Positions 34,624 to 46,898 of a stretch of 64,000 bases of DNA are shown piece by piece. Each line of letters starts with the position of its first letter. Position 1 is the first letter of the stretch. The notes beneath the pieces were generated by a model. The model did no database searches, had not been told where the DNA came from, and worked only from the letters and a program-made list of their open reading frames with translations. The stretch is from Rostrohypoxylon terebratum (lineage: Eukaryota > Ascomycota > Sordariomycetes > Xylariales > Hypoxylaceae), in contig MU385893.1 in assembly GCA_022497145.1 (NCBI GenBank), forward strand, positions 62,001 to 126,000. The letters run 5' to 3'. Made by a program: the position numbers and the translations under genes.

Positions 34624-37020
34624 CTATCGTAACGCCCCAGCTGATGGTTGCCTCATTCCCCACTCCTGTAGCACGGTGGGCTCCTGGGCGGGGTCCGGCA
34701 CCATGCTAGTAAAGACACCCCGACAAGCTTCTAAGCGCGCGATGTGCAGGCCATCCTCGGCGTTGACCCAGCGGTCATCAATTGCGGCGAGGACGCTCAA
34801 GCCGCAGGCGTCACGAACGTGAGGATTGGCCCCCAACTGGAGCAGCTCCTTCAATGCAACCTTCTTTCCGAAACGAGCAGCGACGTGAAGCGCTGTTTCC
34901 CCTCCACGATTGCGCGCTTCCAAGTTGGCGCCCGCCTTGTGAAGCATTTTGATCATCCTCTCCATCGCCTCCTTCTCCGATCTAGAGTCTTCTGGCAGAT
35001 ACTTGGCAAATGCCATCAAGGGGGTTTGCCCCTGGCAGTCGTAGTGATTGACGTCGACCTCCGCGACAAGGAGACCTTCGAGCAATTCTAATCGTTTGCT
35101 GCTTGGACTGATCTCAGACCTTTGTTCTCCTTCTTCCTCCTTGTATTTGCGCTTCTTTTGTCTTTGGCTATCATGGGTAGCGTCTCGATCGCTTTCTAAA
35201 TTTAATACCACTTCTGCAAGACAGTGGAGTGCATTGCGTCCGTGTGAGTCTTCCGTCCGAGGATTTGGGTTTGTTGAATTAATATCATCGACTTTGACCG
35301 CGTCGATGAGTGTCCGCAAAAGCTCAGTATTGGGTTCAAATCGAGATTCACCTCCGCGGGCCGAAGATGTATCGATCGTTGTTGGTGGAATGTCCGCCCT
35401 TCCTGGACTTCTAGCATTCATCGGGCTGGTGCGGCGTTGCACCTGTGGCGTGCTAGGCTCCGTGTGCCTTGGGTGAGATTCCATGGGCTTGACTCCGAAG
35501 GCGTCTCGGCGCGTAAGTAGGTTCCTGTCAAACAAGTGCGCCGGAATTCGAGTAGAATCCAGTTTCTTGCTCCGTAACAAGTGGAAGAAGCTGCGTCCAT
35601 ACACATCCGTTGCTGAGATATCGAAGTTATGATGGTTCTTGACCACGGTTAGAAGCTGGTCCAGGAGCGTATCGTTATCAAACCAAGACTGGTGGAGAAC
35701 ATGCAGAAATGTCTGCCCAGCGGTGTTGGTGGAGCGAATTAAGGAGTTGGGGTTCCTTAATGCTTGAGAGATGAGATTGAGGAAAAAGGCGTGGTTTTTA
35801 TCCGTAGCAGCAAGACGATGGAATGCCGTATTGCCAAAAGCATCCCTTCCTTGATAGAATTCATCGAGGTAATTAGTAGGAACATGAAATGAATTGTCGT
35901 CAATTGGCCATAAAGCCTGGATTGATTTTAACTCGTTAGTGACTCGGCACCAGCAAGTACCGACTTCTTGTGGGACAGATCTAGTCTCGCACGAGCATCT
36001 CCTAGTAGTAAATAAATTCGGATCTAGGAAATCGCCCGGAACAGCGTAATTGGCGTTAGACGAAACACCGTCGTTATATCCACCCGCATTGTGGGAGCCT
36101 TGCTGGCTGGGTTGGAATTGTACTCCAGGAGACACGACGGGGGAGAGAGACATTTCTCGTTGTAGATCTGGGTCTTTGGGGAAAGTAAACTGTTTCAAAA
36201 CGCGCCACGCCCCTTTGACTTGGTCCGGAGGCACATCAGGAAGCTTCTCGTAAAAGCTGCTACTCATGCTAGTGTCGGTAGAGTTAGTTAAGCCAGTATC
36301 TTGACGAGAACTCATCATGCCACCTGCCACCCAAGGCGGATAAGCATGATCAGAGTTCTCGTTGTAACTAAAGTGTGGGATATCGGCTCCAATTTGGCCG
36401 GTAGATTCCATCGTTTCGTATTTGAGTTGTGTAGGTGTGTTTGGCTGTTCGAAAGAATGACGCATTGCTTGAACGGGAGTCAGGCTGCCCTCGTCATAGT
36501 GTGTGGGAATGTATGTATTATAGTGACTTCTAGCGTGGTGCGAAGTAGACGTTCGGTGATGAGACTTTACCCCACGCCGACTATTTTTTAGCGCTGCGAT
36601 GCGTCTTCTTTCGTCATCTTCATCTTTAGGTCTTATCCATCGAGGGTCATTGCCGAGAAGTGAGTTTTTTACTTTGTTCGCAGCATCCTATTTTGAGTCT
36701 GTTAGTGAATCAGATGAACGGATAGAGCCCTATTGCGTCGACTTCGGGATGGATAGTTCTATCACGTACTTTACTAGAGCAGGAAGTAAGTAAGCAATGT
36801 GATCTAGGTAATGCAGGTAGGTAGCAGTAAGAGGGGTAATAACATGTAGAACATACCCAGGTTTCCAAACGCCATCTTCTAAGAGTTTCAAAATAAGGTC
36901 GAAGGGTAGCCTCGTATAGATGTAAAGTCGCACTAGCCTTCGAGCGCGAGTGTCAGTCCAATCTTTAGGACGGCCCCCTCTATTTGTAGAGGCGCTAGTG
37001 GTAGGTGAGGCCGAGTTCAT
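34624..37020 (-). CDS. Clr5-like N-terminus plus ankyrin repeats
   Basis: 743 aa under my preferred model: exons 37020-36857, a 4-nt microexon 36773-36770, and 36687-34624. The N-terminal RGGRPKDWTDTRARRLVRLY then ILKLLEDGVWKPG resembles the Clr5-type motif. The joined residues PGKDAANKV then give the conserved continuation into LLGNDPRWIRP. The C-terminal third has ankyrin repeats (GETALHVAARFGKKVALKELL, then DACGLSVLAAI). The middle is disordered and includes the CSCETRSVPQEVGTCWCR cysteine-rich segment. A one-intron alternative with a GTAAAG donor at 36774 would insert about 28 extra residues. Function unknown; the family is often regarded as chromatin- or protein-interaction-related. Confidence 0.72.
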
Positions 37021-39700
37021 CTTGGTGATGGGAGTGAGAGTCTGTGAAGAAGAAATTTAGGAAATAAAGCAACCGTCAAAATGATTCGAGAGATAGAAGA
37101 AATATAACCCTCCCCGGCAGGGGGAATTGTACTAGCAAGAGAAAGAACCCTATCCATCATGAACGAGGCTCGCGGCTCACGGAATTGGTGGGGCTTTTGT
37201 AGAGATTGCCAAACTCGGCGCATAAGATCTCTCGATCATGGGTGTTAGTGGCCGAGGTGGATCCCTGCACACTCCCGTTAGCGAGACATTGCTGGGGATT
37301 CGAGAACCCAAACCAATTAGCAGGTGATGACCCTACAAGGCAGTCAGTGAGGCAGTTCCGGGAGGGAGGGACTAGGTGGGTAGGCTCTCTTTTGCTCTTT
37401 TGCGAAGATCTAGATACCTACCTAGGTACTTACTTGCCTAGTACTTTCCATATTATGAGGTATCTTCTTGTGTCTGTCGTGCTTGTTGAACCTGTTTTTC
37501 TGATGAGAAAGGCTCTGGCGCTTTGGTGATTGAAAATATACAGGTGGGTCACATTTACGGATGATTCAAACCAGTGACACTTGATTGATTTTTTTTTTTT
37601 CAATTTTCTAGTAACCTACATTAATTTCGCATGAAATACATGGAATACATGAATTAAGAATTGAGATATTGAGTAAACCACCATGAGATGGAAAGCATTG
37701 GATTTCCTTGGAGTATAGGCAATCAATCGATCGAATCCAAGGCTTAGCTCGCAAAAAGAAACACATACATAGGTCGGTTTGGCAATGCCGAAAAAAAAAA
37801 CGATGACAACATCGAAAACGACGAGGAAAATATTTTAACAGAAGATAATAGGAAAGTGACAGGTTCAGGAACTCGCCTAATGGGAGGGTCACCAAACGGA
37901 TCACAAATGGTTAGCTCGTGGCTGTGAGCATTAGGTATTGTGGCTCATGTTGGGACACTTGAACGTTGGGGGTTGGCTGTGCTTATAGAAATGGCTGAGC
38001 GTCGGAGGGTGGAAGTGTAGAAACACCACCGCTAGGTAATAATCATTATATCATAATCATGAATTGAGAAAATAAAAGTATATCAACTGTTTCTAGCCGC
38101 GGCCTACTTGAAAAAGGCAGCCCTGGAGCCTTACTTATTTTCTCCAATCTCTCCTGACAAGCCACACCCAAATCACCACCCTAAAATCATGCAGGGTGGT
38201 AAGTCATTGTCATTACAATCTTTGGTATGTCTAGATCGTTGCCTACTACCTAATACATACATACCTAACTTCTATTCTCCGAGGTTATCCATGGATACGA
38301 CGCAAAATTCGCGCATTGCTCAACTTAAGCTAAGTCAATTTTAAGCTTACTTACAAGTCCTGGATAGGTAGAATTGGCTCCGATGCACGAAAGAAAAAGA
38401 CGACGACGAATGTTTTGCCAACTGTCATGGCCGTATCAAGCTTCTTGTCCCCTCTTCATAGCCCCATCCGGCAAATATATCATCAATCCCGCCTCGGCCT
38501 CGGAGAGGACTAGGATAACTAGTGGCACACAATTTTCCCTTGAACAATCTTCAATAGCCAATCTCCCCTCTATCTGTCTTACATGGGCGCTTTTTCTACT
38601 TTTCCACAAAATCTAAGTAAATATCTTGCCTTTTATTTGCCACCTACTCGTACTTAAGCCACAACGAGCCCTTGTAGGTTTGTTTCATCGTTGCAGTTAT
38701 GTTGTAGAAAAGGGTGGAGTCCACCTATTAAGCATCCCTCAACTTTCGTACCTACTACCTGAAAGCCTGATTAACACTTTTTCTCTCTGACGGTCGATCC
38801 TTCACCACTTGCGTAAGCAGGTTAATAAGTGCTAGTATCTATATCACACCTTTTGCCTTGTGATACGTAATTGCGTGTAACCACGGTTACGACTTATACA
38901 TACTTACCTACCTACATATTTCCCTAGTGCTATACCTATCTGTTTCTAAGGTTCTTAATCATGTAGAACGATATCTAGGTAATCCCTAGCATCCATACAA
39001 CGGACCCCAAGAAGCATCTTGACAAATCTATCTTATAGGTTATCAATAATCTTCACCTTGACAGGCACCTTGTCGTACCACTGCTCATCGAGGCCCATGT
39101 AATCTGTCGCCAATTGGTCAAGAGAGTCAATAAATGACTTCTAGCGTCTCCGCGTCCGTCGTCACTCCACATCCGAACTACATGCTCCGAGGGTCATAAA
39201 CCGAGGTGTATTACACCTAGTTCTTTTATTTTATTTTATCCCAATTTTTCTCATGGTAAAGGCCTAATTTTCTCTCATGGATTCCTTTCGTGGTCAGGCG
39301 TCTGACTCTTAATACTTTTTCTACTTCCATTCCACCCTTTGACGTGTCATACACCCTTCACCCCTTGTATTTGGCTTGTATTTGATCATAATTGTGATCA
39401 TGGTTACTGTCTGTATATATAAACGTCTAAGGCCTCCCCCTCACGAGTAGCCGATTGTTATAGAGAAAACATCGATTGACTATCACTAAACCTTGCTCCC
39501 ATCTTGATATGTCTGTTGCACTATCACAGATACGCGTACCTCTATCGACCTAAGACCGTTACTATACCTGGTATACTAGACGGGTCAACGAATACATTAG
39601 CATCAATCGTTGCCAACTTCGTACATATATTCCACCGCTCAATTCATACTGGATAATTCCTCAAAGTCATCCAAGTTCATTAGCGTCGAATCCCATCACA
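37021..39700. other. 2.7 kb gene-poor region
   Basis: No convincing gene. Short ORFs (for example 37206-37529, 38108-38344 and 38374-38616) have no family resemblance. TAGATACCTACCTAGGTACTTACTT-type motifs recur near 37405-37440. Runs of T at 37587-37600 and of A at 37791-37801. The CGTACTTAAGCCACA stretch at 38649 matches 5S rRNA only over about 15 nt. Confidence 0.5.
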
Positions 39701-39983
39701 ATGCCTGACCAGAGCTATGACAAGTCAAGGTAATCTACAATATATTACCTCCCCAAGTGACTCACTACCTAACACTCTTAGCTCCTCCCGCCGTACCTCA
39801 GACCGTACATCAGACCAAACTGCACGTAGGCGACGAGAGGCGCGAGACGACCCTCACAAGGACACAGACGGATGGCAGAGGTTATTGATCACCGGGCAAT
39901 CAACCCGAAAATCCGAGTCGTCTATGAGACAGCACTTGGCGGAATGGGATATTCTCTACAAGAACGCTTCTAGACGTGGATAG
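39701..39983 (+). CDS. Small spliced ORF, 76 aa, hypothetical
   Basis: ATG at 39701 in good context (cacaATGcct) opens MPDQSYDKS. A 52-nt intron (39730-39781; GTAATC donor, CCTAAC branch, TAG acceptor) joins in frame to 39782-39983, giving a basic, serine-rich product (SSSRRTSDRTSDQTARRRRE). No domain recognised. The ATG context and plausible intron support it; short length and low complexity weaken it. An ORF at 40243-40449 (68 aa, MNMPSMDMSMPQQ start) could be a separate small gene or chance. Confidence 0.4.
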
Positions 39984-41172
39984 CTGGGCTCACGCTCGCC
40001 AATGGAGTTACTGGAAAAGGAAAGCCATGTATGGTAATAAGGATGTATTAGTAGTAGAAGGTTAGGAGGTCAGCAATTCTGAGATTTGATTGGAAGTTCG
40101 TCCACCTGAAACTGGTAATCCACGGTGCCTCTTCCGGGACGACGCTTAGTGGCTACATGTTGGTGATCACAAGATGAGCCAACCCTCAGGGCCTTAGGGC
40201 CTCGGGGCCTCATGTACCTGTTCAACGACTTCCACCCTAATCGTGAACATGCCATCCATGGATATGAGCATGCCACAACAATCTCGAGCTCACGTTAATA
40301 GCGCTTATGATTCATTTTATCGGGAGAGATCTATTAGTTTCTCTACTAAGAACCTTAGAACCTTACCCACCACACCTCCGCGGGGTGCACCCCAAACACC
40401 GGTCCACTCCCGAGCCGGGCAACCGTCCCCCCTAAGACGAGGCCGTTAAATCTCCACTCAATGCGAACGTTGAGGCCGTATATATATCCACTCGCCCCTC
40501 CGTGCACCTCGATTATGCCCGCCGTCATTTCCTCGCAGTTGGAGGCCTGATTTAGGCGCATCGCACACGAGTAAATAAAGCCAAACATTGTGCACCTTCA
40601 TGCAAGTGTGGGCAGAGGTGAGCTGCTATGTGCGCCTCAACTACTCTATGTTAGGGTAAATACGGGATTTCCCTTGATTTACACGTCGTTGCCTGCACCT
40701 TGTAAGTGAGGCCCTCACTAGAGTAGGCCTCATGTAGGCTTGTGTGTGAATGCTACCTACACAAGGAGGTAATCTCTCAAAAGCGCACTATAACAGGTGG
40801 GGTTGGCCTCAACATTTTTTTTTCTTTTACACAGAGTGCGACGTACGACGTAGAAGAAGGGCCTCATGAAATGAAATCTTAATGATGTATAATATTACCT
40901 GAATTTGCTAGTTCTCTTTAGGACATTGTGAAGATCGTCAAGTACCACTCTGCCACTATACAGTGTACGTCCACCCTCCAGGGCTGAAAGTAACCTTAAA
41001 ACTCACTATTAAAGGTTCCAAGGTTAGCTCCCAGCTAATATTTAGTGACAGTTTACGAGGACCCACCCCCACTAATTACTCCAATTCCACAAGAATCCAG
41101 GCCTCAAACTTTATCCATGGATGGATCATCCCACCTTAGAAGTCAGCTTAAACAACCTCGACCTTCAGCGCT
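39984..41172. other. Intergenic region, no supported gene
   Basis: About 1.2 kb. The 68-aa ORF at 40243-40449 is unsupported beyond its ATG. A T-run at 40816-40830. No other structure seen. Confidence 0.4.
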
Positions 41173-42232
41173 CTACCTAGGCGGTAGATCAGCAGGCTTC
41201 AGCTCAAAGTCTCCACCACCCAACGCCTCAATAGTCTTCCCAATCGCACTAATCTCATCCACCACAACCTGAGGCAGGGGCCCCCTCTCGATATCCTCCA
41301 AATTCTGCTTCAGCTGCTCGATCTTCGTAGCCCCCAATATGATCCCGTCGTTCTCCCTAAGAACAGAATGGTAGGCGAGCCAGCGCAAAGCCGCCTCGGA
41401 GGGCTTGATCCCAAGCGGCTCGATGACCTCGAGCAGCTTCCTGACCGCGTCGTGGAATTCGGGCCGGTCGTACCAGGCCGCGAAGTGCGCGCCGTAAGCG
41501 CTGCGGAGACGCGTGCCCTCGGCCGTCCCCAGCGTCAGCTTACCGGTGAGGAAGCCGCCTCCGAGGGGCGAGTAAGCGTTGTACGTCATGTTGTGCTCGC
41601 GGAGGAATGGCAGCAGATCTTTCTCCGGTTTGCGGCAGATCAGGTTATACTGCCCCTGATATACCGACGGCTTGGCGTAGCCTTCCTTCTCGCAAATTTC
41701 CACGAAGGACTTGAGCATGTCCAGAGGGAAGTTAGAAATACCGATCTAACACCTATTAGTAAGTATATGCGTGTAAGTATTGTTTGTATCGATGTCCTGT
41801 TCTGACCTTTTCGCAATACCCCTTCTGGTACTGCTCATTGAGCGCTTCGGCCTGCTCCGCTAAAGGGGTAACATGATCGGGAGCGTGCGCGTAGAGGATG
41901 CCCAACTTCTGAACCCCGAGGACTTCTAAGCTATTCGCGACGCTTTTCCGCACGGCTTCTCTACTTAGAGTGCCATCGCTGCTCTGGCCAGGGAAGAGCA
42001 CCTTGGTGTTGATGGTAAAGCCCTTGGAAGCTGCTTTCACCCTGCCGATCATTCGTTCCGACGCACCGTGGTTATCTGGCGGGTATCGAGCTGCGGTGTC
42101 TATCTGGGAAATACCCCTCTCGGTCAATACATCGAGGAACTGCGAAACGACTGCCTCGTCCTGCAGCGATGGCACGTGCGATGACCCGAAGGTTGAGGTT
42201 CCATAGTAGATAACGGGGTGTTTTTGTGCCAT
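41173..42232 (-). CDS. Aldo-keto reductase, AKR7-like
   Basis: 332 aa in two exons, 42232-41807 and 41745-41173 (61-nt intron with an unusual GTCAGA donor; EKIGISNFPLDML reads through correctly). The catalytic tetrad is visible: Asp45 (QIDTAARY), Tyr50, Lys77 (NTKVLF) and His116 (YAHAPD). The YNAYSPLGGGFLTGK and GIILGATKIEQLKQNL motifs match the aflatoxin-aldehyde-reductase (AKR7) group. NADPH-dependent reduction of reactive aldehydes is expected. No PKS or other toxin-cluster gene lies nearby. Confidence 0.9.
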
Positions 42233-43148
42233 GGTAGAGAAGACGATTCGAAATATAGTATTGAGAGCTATAGTGATGATTTACTTATTGGAGAGGGGAC
42301 TTGTACTACGAGAGAATTCGTGATTTATATAGATGTTGCTCTATCGATTGCTACCGTACTTCGTGCCGATGTTCGAACGCGACCGAGTTTGTCATCGGTC
42401 TCGCCACTTCTAATGCTCCGAGCTCGCCCAAAAAATACCCAACATGTTCGTGGCTTAAAAGACATAATATGGAGTGCCGACAACGCGAAGCCATCGCAAT
42501 ACACGAACGTTGCATTGGTCTTGTCTTCATACGAAACAATCATATCTAAAAGCGGTCATGAGTTTAGAAATGATGCGACACTTGGGGCAACGGGTGATGA
42601 TATTTTTATGTGTCCAAGGTTATGATTGGGTAGATCTCTAATAACCTAACAAATTTAACAATCTAGGTAACAATGCGTCCTGGAAGTTGCCATCCAAGTA
42701 AACCTTGACTTTTGACTTCATATAATGCTATGGACTCAAAGCTCCACGTGTGAAATCAAGCTAGATATTCATGAATATTTATGCGAATAGACTTTGTAGG
42801 TGTTAAGCTCAAGCTGGCTTTGAGGCGTTGACCAGCCGACCTACTTTATCTCCTTTAAGCCTTGCAGAAGCTTGTGGATGTTTATATCAGTATACCTAGT
42901 AGGTATCTTCAAGGTGGCTTTTAGTTTCAGTCCAGTCCTCTGCTTAACGTTTTTTGTGGCGTTAAGATCTAAGTTTAAACACATCGCTCCGGTGTAGCTC
43001 ATAGATATGGAAGGCATCGGAGATTCGTCTGGTAGGGTCTATATATGTCCCATCTATACCACCACTTCCTGGCACACACACACACACACACAAGATCAAA
43101 GAAACATCAATCACTCACATCAATCAATCACAATCAAACAAAATCACC
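42233..43148. other. Divergent intergenic region with CA repeat
   Basis: About 900 nt between the AKR gene (minus) and the secreted-protein gene (plus). A (CA)n microsatellite at 43073-43092 lies in the leader of the secreted-protein gene, followed by a CATCAATCA-rich leader typical of expressed fungal genes. Confidence 0.55.
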
Positions 43149-43850
43149 ATGAAGGTCTTTACCAAAGCACTCCTCATCGCAGGCCTCAGCGCCACCCCAA
43201 CCTTCAGTCGCACGATACCACGAGGCTCCGAATTCGAAGTGCGCGCGCGCAACACCACCTCATCTCCAGACGCGCTCACGACATACCCCAAGCACTCCGG
43301 CACGGAAGAATCCGACTTATTCCCGGACTCCAAGTTCGCGCTGAGCGGAACGGAGCCGCTCCTCGCGCCTGCGATCAACGACACGGACGCCGACTTCCGC
43401 TTCTTCGACCTGGAGAACTCTCTCGAGATCAGCGAGATGCCCGACCGCGGCGACTGGGTGATCCCCGTCTCGCACGCCTTCTGCGCCGGCTGGGACCTCA
43501 AGGACGTCAACGTGCGCGGCTCGCTCGAGCAGATCATCCTCTGGGGCCAGCGCGGCAACAAGATAGGCACCAAGTGGGTCCACTGGGAGATCGACGAGAT
43601 GGTCGGCTCCTTCGTCTGCGACTGCAAGTGGAACTACAGCGACGAGGTCCCCGCCTCCGAGATCTGGGAGTTCTACGAGCGCCTCATCGAGTGGTGCGGC
43701 GAGGGCCGCTCCGGCTGGATATTCAGCAAGAAGTGGGAAAAGGGCTGGGCAGTCGCCACCAGGGACAAGATCCAATACAAATCGCCCAAAAAGATGTTGT
43801 GTCCCTGGTATTGCTGCTTCGACCCTGCCATTAAGGGTATTATTCCTTAA
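43149..43850 (+). CDS. Secreted cysteine-containing protein, 233 aa
   Basis: Single exon with an N-terminal signal peptide (MKVFTKALLIAGLSATPTFS). The mature protein has an RARNTTSS processing-like segment, few cysteines clustered toward the C-terminus (CDCKW, EWCGEG, LCPWYCC) and many Trp (WGQRGNKIGTKWVHWEI). No family recognised. The coding region is markedly GC-rich compared with its AT-rich flanks. Candidate secreted effector or extracellular protein; function unknown. Confidence 0.7.
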   Translation: MKVFTKALLIAGLSATPTFSRTIPRGSEFEVRARNTTSSPDALTTYPKHSGTEESDLFPDSKFALSGTEPLLAPAINDTDADFRFFDLENSLEISEMPDRGDWVIPVSHAFCAGWDLKDVNVRGSLEQIILWGQRGNKIGTKWVHWEIDEMVGSFVCDCKWNYSDEVPASEIWEFYERLIEWCGEGRSGWIFSKKWEKGWAVATRDKIQYKSPKKMLCPWYCCFDPAIKGIIP

Positions 43851-44192
43851 AGGGGAACATATTTCTTTATTATAGGGGGAATATAGGGGGAAATGCGGTT
43901 GCAATTGTCCCTCAGTGGGAGACGTCATCCTATCAAGGGTATGGTGCTATGTAGAGATTGAAGGGAGTACAAAATCTTCCATATGCCTACCCACACTCTT
44001 AACTCTCGGCAACTCGTCAAAGATGACCCTAAATCGCAACATAGGTTATTATGAGGGCGGATTGCTTAGGTGGTCATGGGAAATGTACAATACCTTTTGA
44101 GATCTTGAATGATCGTATAGTTAGGACCCCCTTCAGTAGAGCGTTGACGAAATTTAGTGGATAATTAACTCCCATCGTTTTGCTCAAATCAT
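43851..44192. other. Convergent intergenic region
   Basis: About 340 nt between the secreted-protein gene and frataxin. A GGGGGAATATAGG repeat-like stretch near 43876. No feature supported. Confidence 0.4.
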
Positions 44193-44821
44193 CTATGCCT
44201 CCACCGCGACACCAGTTTCTTGGAGAAGAAGATCGCTCAGCTTCTCTCCTGTTCGTATGTACACCCATTCGCCCTTGCCGGTGTCCTGCTTCTGGTCTTG
44301 GCCTTCGCTGAGGATCACATAGTCGAATCGCTTGGGACCAGATACGGGTGAAGACAGCCAGATCTGTTTGTTGGGAGGCTGCTTGTTGATAATGTACACA
44401 CCGCTATCGGGGATCTTGACGGTCATAACGCCAGACTAATTAAACCATCTCATTAATATTGTTTTACGGCACGCAATCGAGCATAACATGTGTAGGTAAT
44501 ACTTACACTGAACTCGACGTCGATGTCGCCAATCTCATCCTGCTTTTCCTCATATTGGTTAAGTACGGCATCGAGGTATGCATCGGCTAGTTTGTGGTAT
44601 TCGGCAGTCGTGATAGACGCTGGCTTGATGTCGGAGATAGATGAGGACATTGCGAGACGAGGACTGGTGGAAAAGGAGCGTGTAAAAATGGTTCGTCGGT
44701 TGGTACGAGATAGTGCCGAAGAAGTGAATTGGGTGTTAGACACCGCAGCACCGCGTGCTGCTGTTGCTTTGACGCCAGCAACGGCAGCGCGACCAAGTTT
44801 CATGAAAGATGAACGAGGCAT
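44193..44821 (-). CDS. yfh1: Frataxin, mitochondrial
   Basis: 185 aa in two exons, 44821-44507 and 44435-44193 (71-nt intron; VEFSSGVMTVKI reads across it). The first 60 residues are a basic, Ser/Arg-rich mitochondrial targeting sequence (SRTNRRTIFTRSFSTSPRL). The frataxin/CyaY fold follows: YHKLADAYLDAV acidic helix, DIDVEFSSGVMTV, then NKQPPNKQIWLSSP and the RFDY strand. Frataxin regulates mitochondrial Fe-S cluster assembly, stimulating cysteine-desulfurase persulfide transfer. Single-copy housekeeping gene. Confidence 0.93.
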
Positions 44822-46797
44822 GGCGGAAGTTAGATTAAGAATTTCTTGTTAAAGAACGGCAAATAGGATGATGGATTGATTAATGTTTGATGTTTGATAT
44901 TCAATAGTCGGCGATAAAGTTATGGTAGATTAAGGAAATTCGTGAATTGCGGTATTCAAAGGCCTAGGATAGGTCGTCGAGTAAATTTGGCTCCAGGTAC
45001 GTAATTGGGTACAGGAGATGTCGACGACCCGAAGCGCAATCGCTAATTCTTGGATAATGAGTAGGGGTTGTGAGTTTTCACGATAATAAAGAGGGGTTTG
45101 ATGAAAAAGGGTGGAAGAATTGACGGCGATCCCTAGAGCTATGGGTGCTCCTAGGGAAGTATCAAAACATTGCGCCAAAGGGGAGGTGAATAGGTGAGCG
45201 TGGTCATAAGTATATTGGTGGTTGTTTTGACGACGTTTAACGGCAGGAAAGAATCACGAATAAAAAAAGACGCCCCGGAATTAGGATGAGGCTCCAGCGA
45301 CTCGGTAACTTTTTGGCGGGTAAGTGGGAAGGTGGGATCACAGCTCCCCCTGTAAAAGTGACCTAGGTCCTAGGTCCTAATTGCTAATTCCTGGCACCCA
45401 CGTTCAGCGACTAATAGTCCGAGCTTTCCATGAGCTCGTCATCCCTGTTCGCTCCTCCTCCTCGGAGCTCTCAGCTATTATGTACATTATTATGTACATC
45501 CATCAGATTTGCGCTTAGTAAATAGCGTCCCTTCCCTACACGCTCTGGTTTGATCCATAGAATAGCAAGAACGACATTCGTCACTGGTTGGGAATCACTT
45601 ATAGGAGGAGCGACTCGGAACAGGTCGTACTGTGGTTGGATACATGTTGAATGTATCGAAGGCACCCTCTGCCCAGTGGTCTTTCACGTGTAGCTCCTTG
45701 TCATCCCCTTATTAAATGGACATTCACCATCACCGTTCATTTTCATTAGCGTCACGATATTGGCAATTCTAATATGTCTTCCCTCAGCTCCATACACAGC
45801 AATTCCATGATGATATCCATATTCTGACCTCTAGTTGGTTCAAAACATGATGTGTAGAAGCCTCTACAATAAGATATCTGATCGCAATATGAGAGCACAC
45901 CGGCAACTAGAAGAACGGAGCCGATTGGTACGTTCGGGAATAGCACCCTTTCTATCATGGCGTTATTTATTAAGCACCCCGTGTTTCTTTGTAGATAGCA
46001 CCTCAGACAAATTGACCAATGAAAAGTCTAGCAAATCAGAGCTCGTGGAATTTTATCTATAATCTTTGATACTGCATGACCTCGACGCCTCTAACTACAC
46101 CCATTTCATCACAGTTAGAGAATTGCAACACTAAGACATTGATCGACCAGCCCTATCGTGACATATATACCAATCGCTAAGTCACACAAACCCACGCGGC
46201 TCCACCACGGTAGCAATCGTAATATATTCTGCGCAGCGGACCGGAGAGAATCGGCGATGAAGTCAATGGTGAGAGGTCAATACTTCTTACGAGATCGTTA
46301 GGTCCAAGAATCCAAGACTAATACTCGGATAGATATATGTGGTTAGTATGACGACACTACCCGAAGCTACCCCGCTTCACGATGTCTATAAAGATGTTGA
46401 GCCGGATCTTGGGAAAAGAAACTTTTTCTCTTCTTCTCTCCATACGTGCTCGACTACACCAATTCGAACAATAATCGATCAGCATAAACCAATCGTACGC
46501 ATTGTAGCAAAGACTATATCGTTGTTGTTCTTCACTCAAAGGTCTGATACTAATTCTTGCCTTGGCTAGGTCCGATACCCGGTACGCGCCAAGATGGCGA
46601 CCCCTCCACAGGAGGTCATGGCCCTAGATGGGTTATCCAGCAAGAGTCGAAAAGACTACGTTTGATCAGAATCTCTCATCATTAGGTAACAGAATCTGAG
46701 ATGAGCCATGAGCCGGTGTTCGAGTTTCCGCGCCCTGTCTGAAGTGTATCCAACCATGCCTATCCGATTGCGATGGTCAATCTCAATCCAGGTGAAG
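44822..46797. other. Frataxin-THI4 divergent intergenic region
   Basis: About 2 kb. Its right part must include the THI4 promoter and 5' leader. A CCTAGGTCCTAGGTCC palindrome lies near 45361. Candidate upstream donor for a THI4 5'-UTR intron: GGTAACA near 46686. Short ORFs here are not supported. Confidence 0.45.
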
Positions 46798-46898
46798 GGC
46801 ATGGAGATACACGGATGACGGGGGTTCGACGTGGAGCTTGTTCTGAGATTATACGGCCGAAAACTTGATCTGGATAATACCAGCGAAAGGATCATGCT
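46798..46898 (+). promoter_or_regulatory. TPP riboswitch aptamer upstream of THI4
   Basis: The conserved eukaryotic THI-box core is present: CUGAGAUUAUAC at 46843-46854, then GAUCUGGAUAAUACCAGCG and AAAGGAUCAUGC ending near 46898. The 5' GCAUG at 46799 pairs with CAUGC (46893-46897) to form P1. A CTAAC branch site (46933) and CAG acceptor (46947) follow immediately, placing the aptamer inside a 5'-UTR intron. In fungi such aptamers control splicing of thiamin genes. Not directly proven: the donor and the ligand response. Confidence 0.88.

Noticed and set aside
38649..38663. CGTACTTAAGCCACA match to the middle of Neurospora-type 5S rRNA
   Set aside because: Match covers only about 15 nt and the flanks do not follow the 5S fold.
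40243..40449. 68-aa plus-strand ORF starting MNMPSMDMS
   Set aside because: No domain, no splice support and low-complexity composition; mentioned only as a possibility near the small spliced gene.
43007..43834. Arg-rich plus-strand ORF overlapping the secreted-protein gene
   Set aside because: Shadow frame of a GC-rich coding region; it has no signal peptide, and its Arg-rich run is composition-driven.
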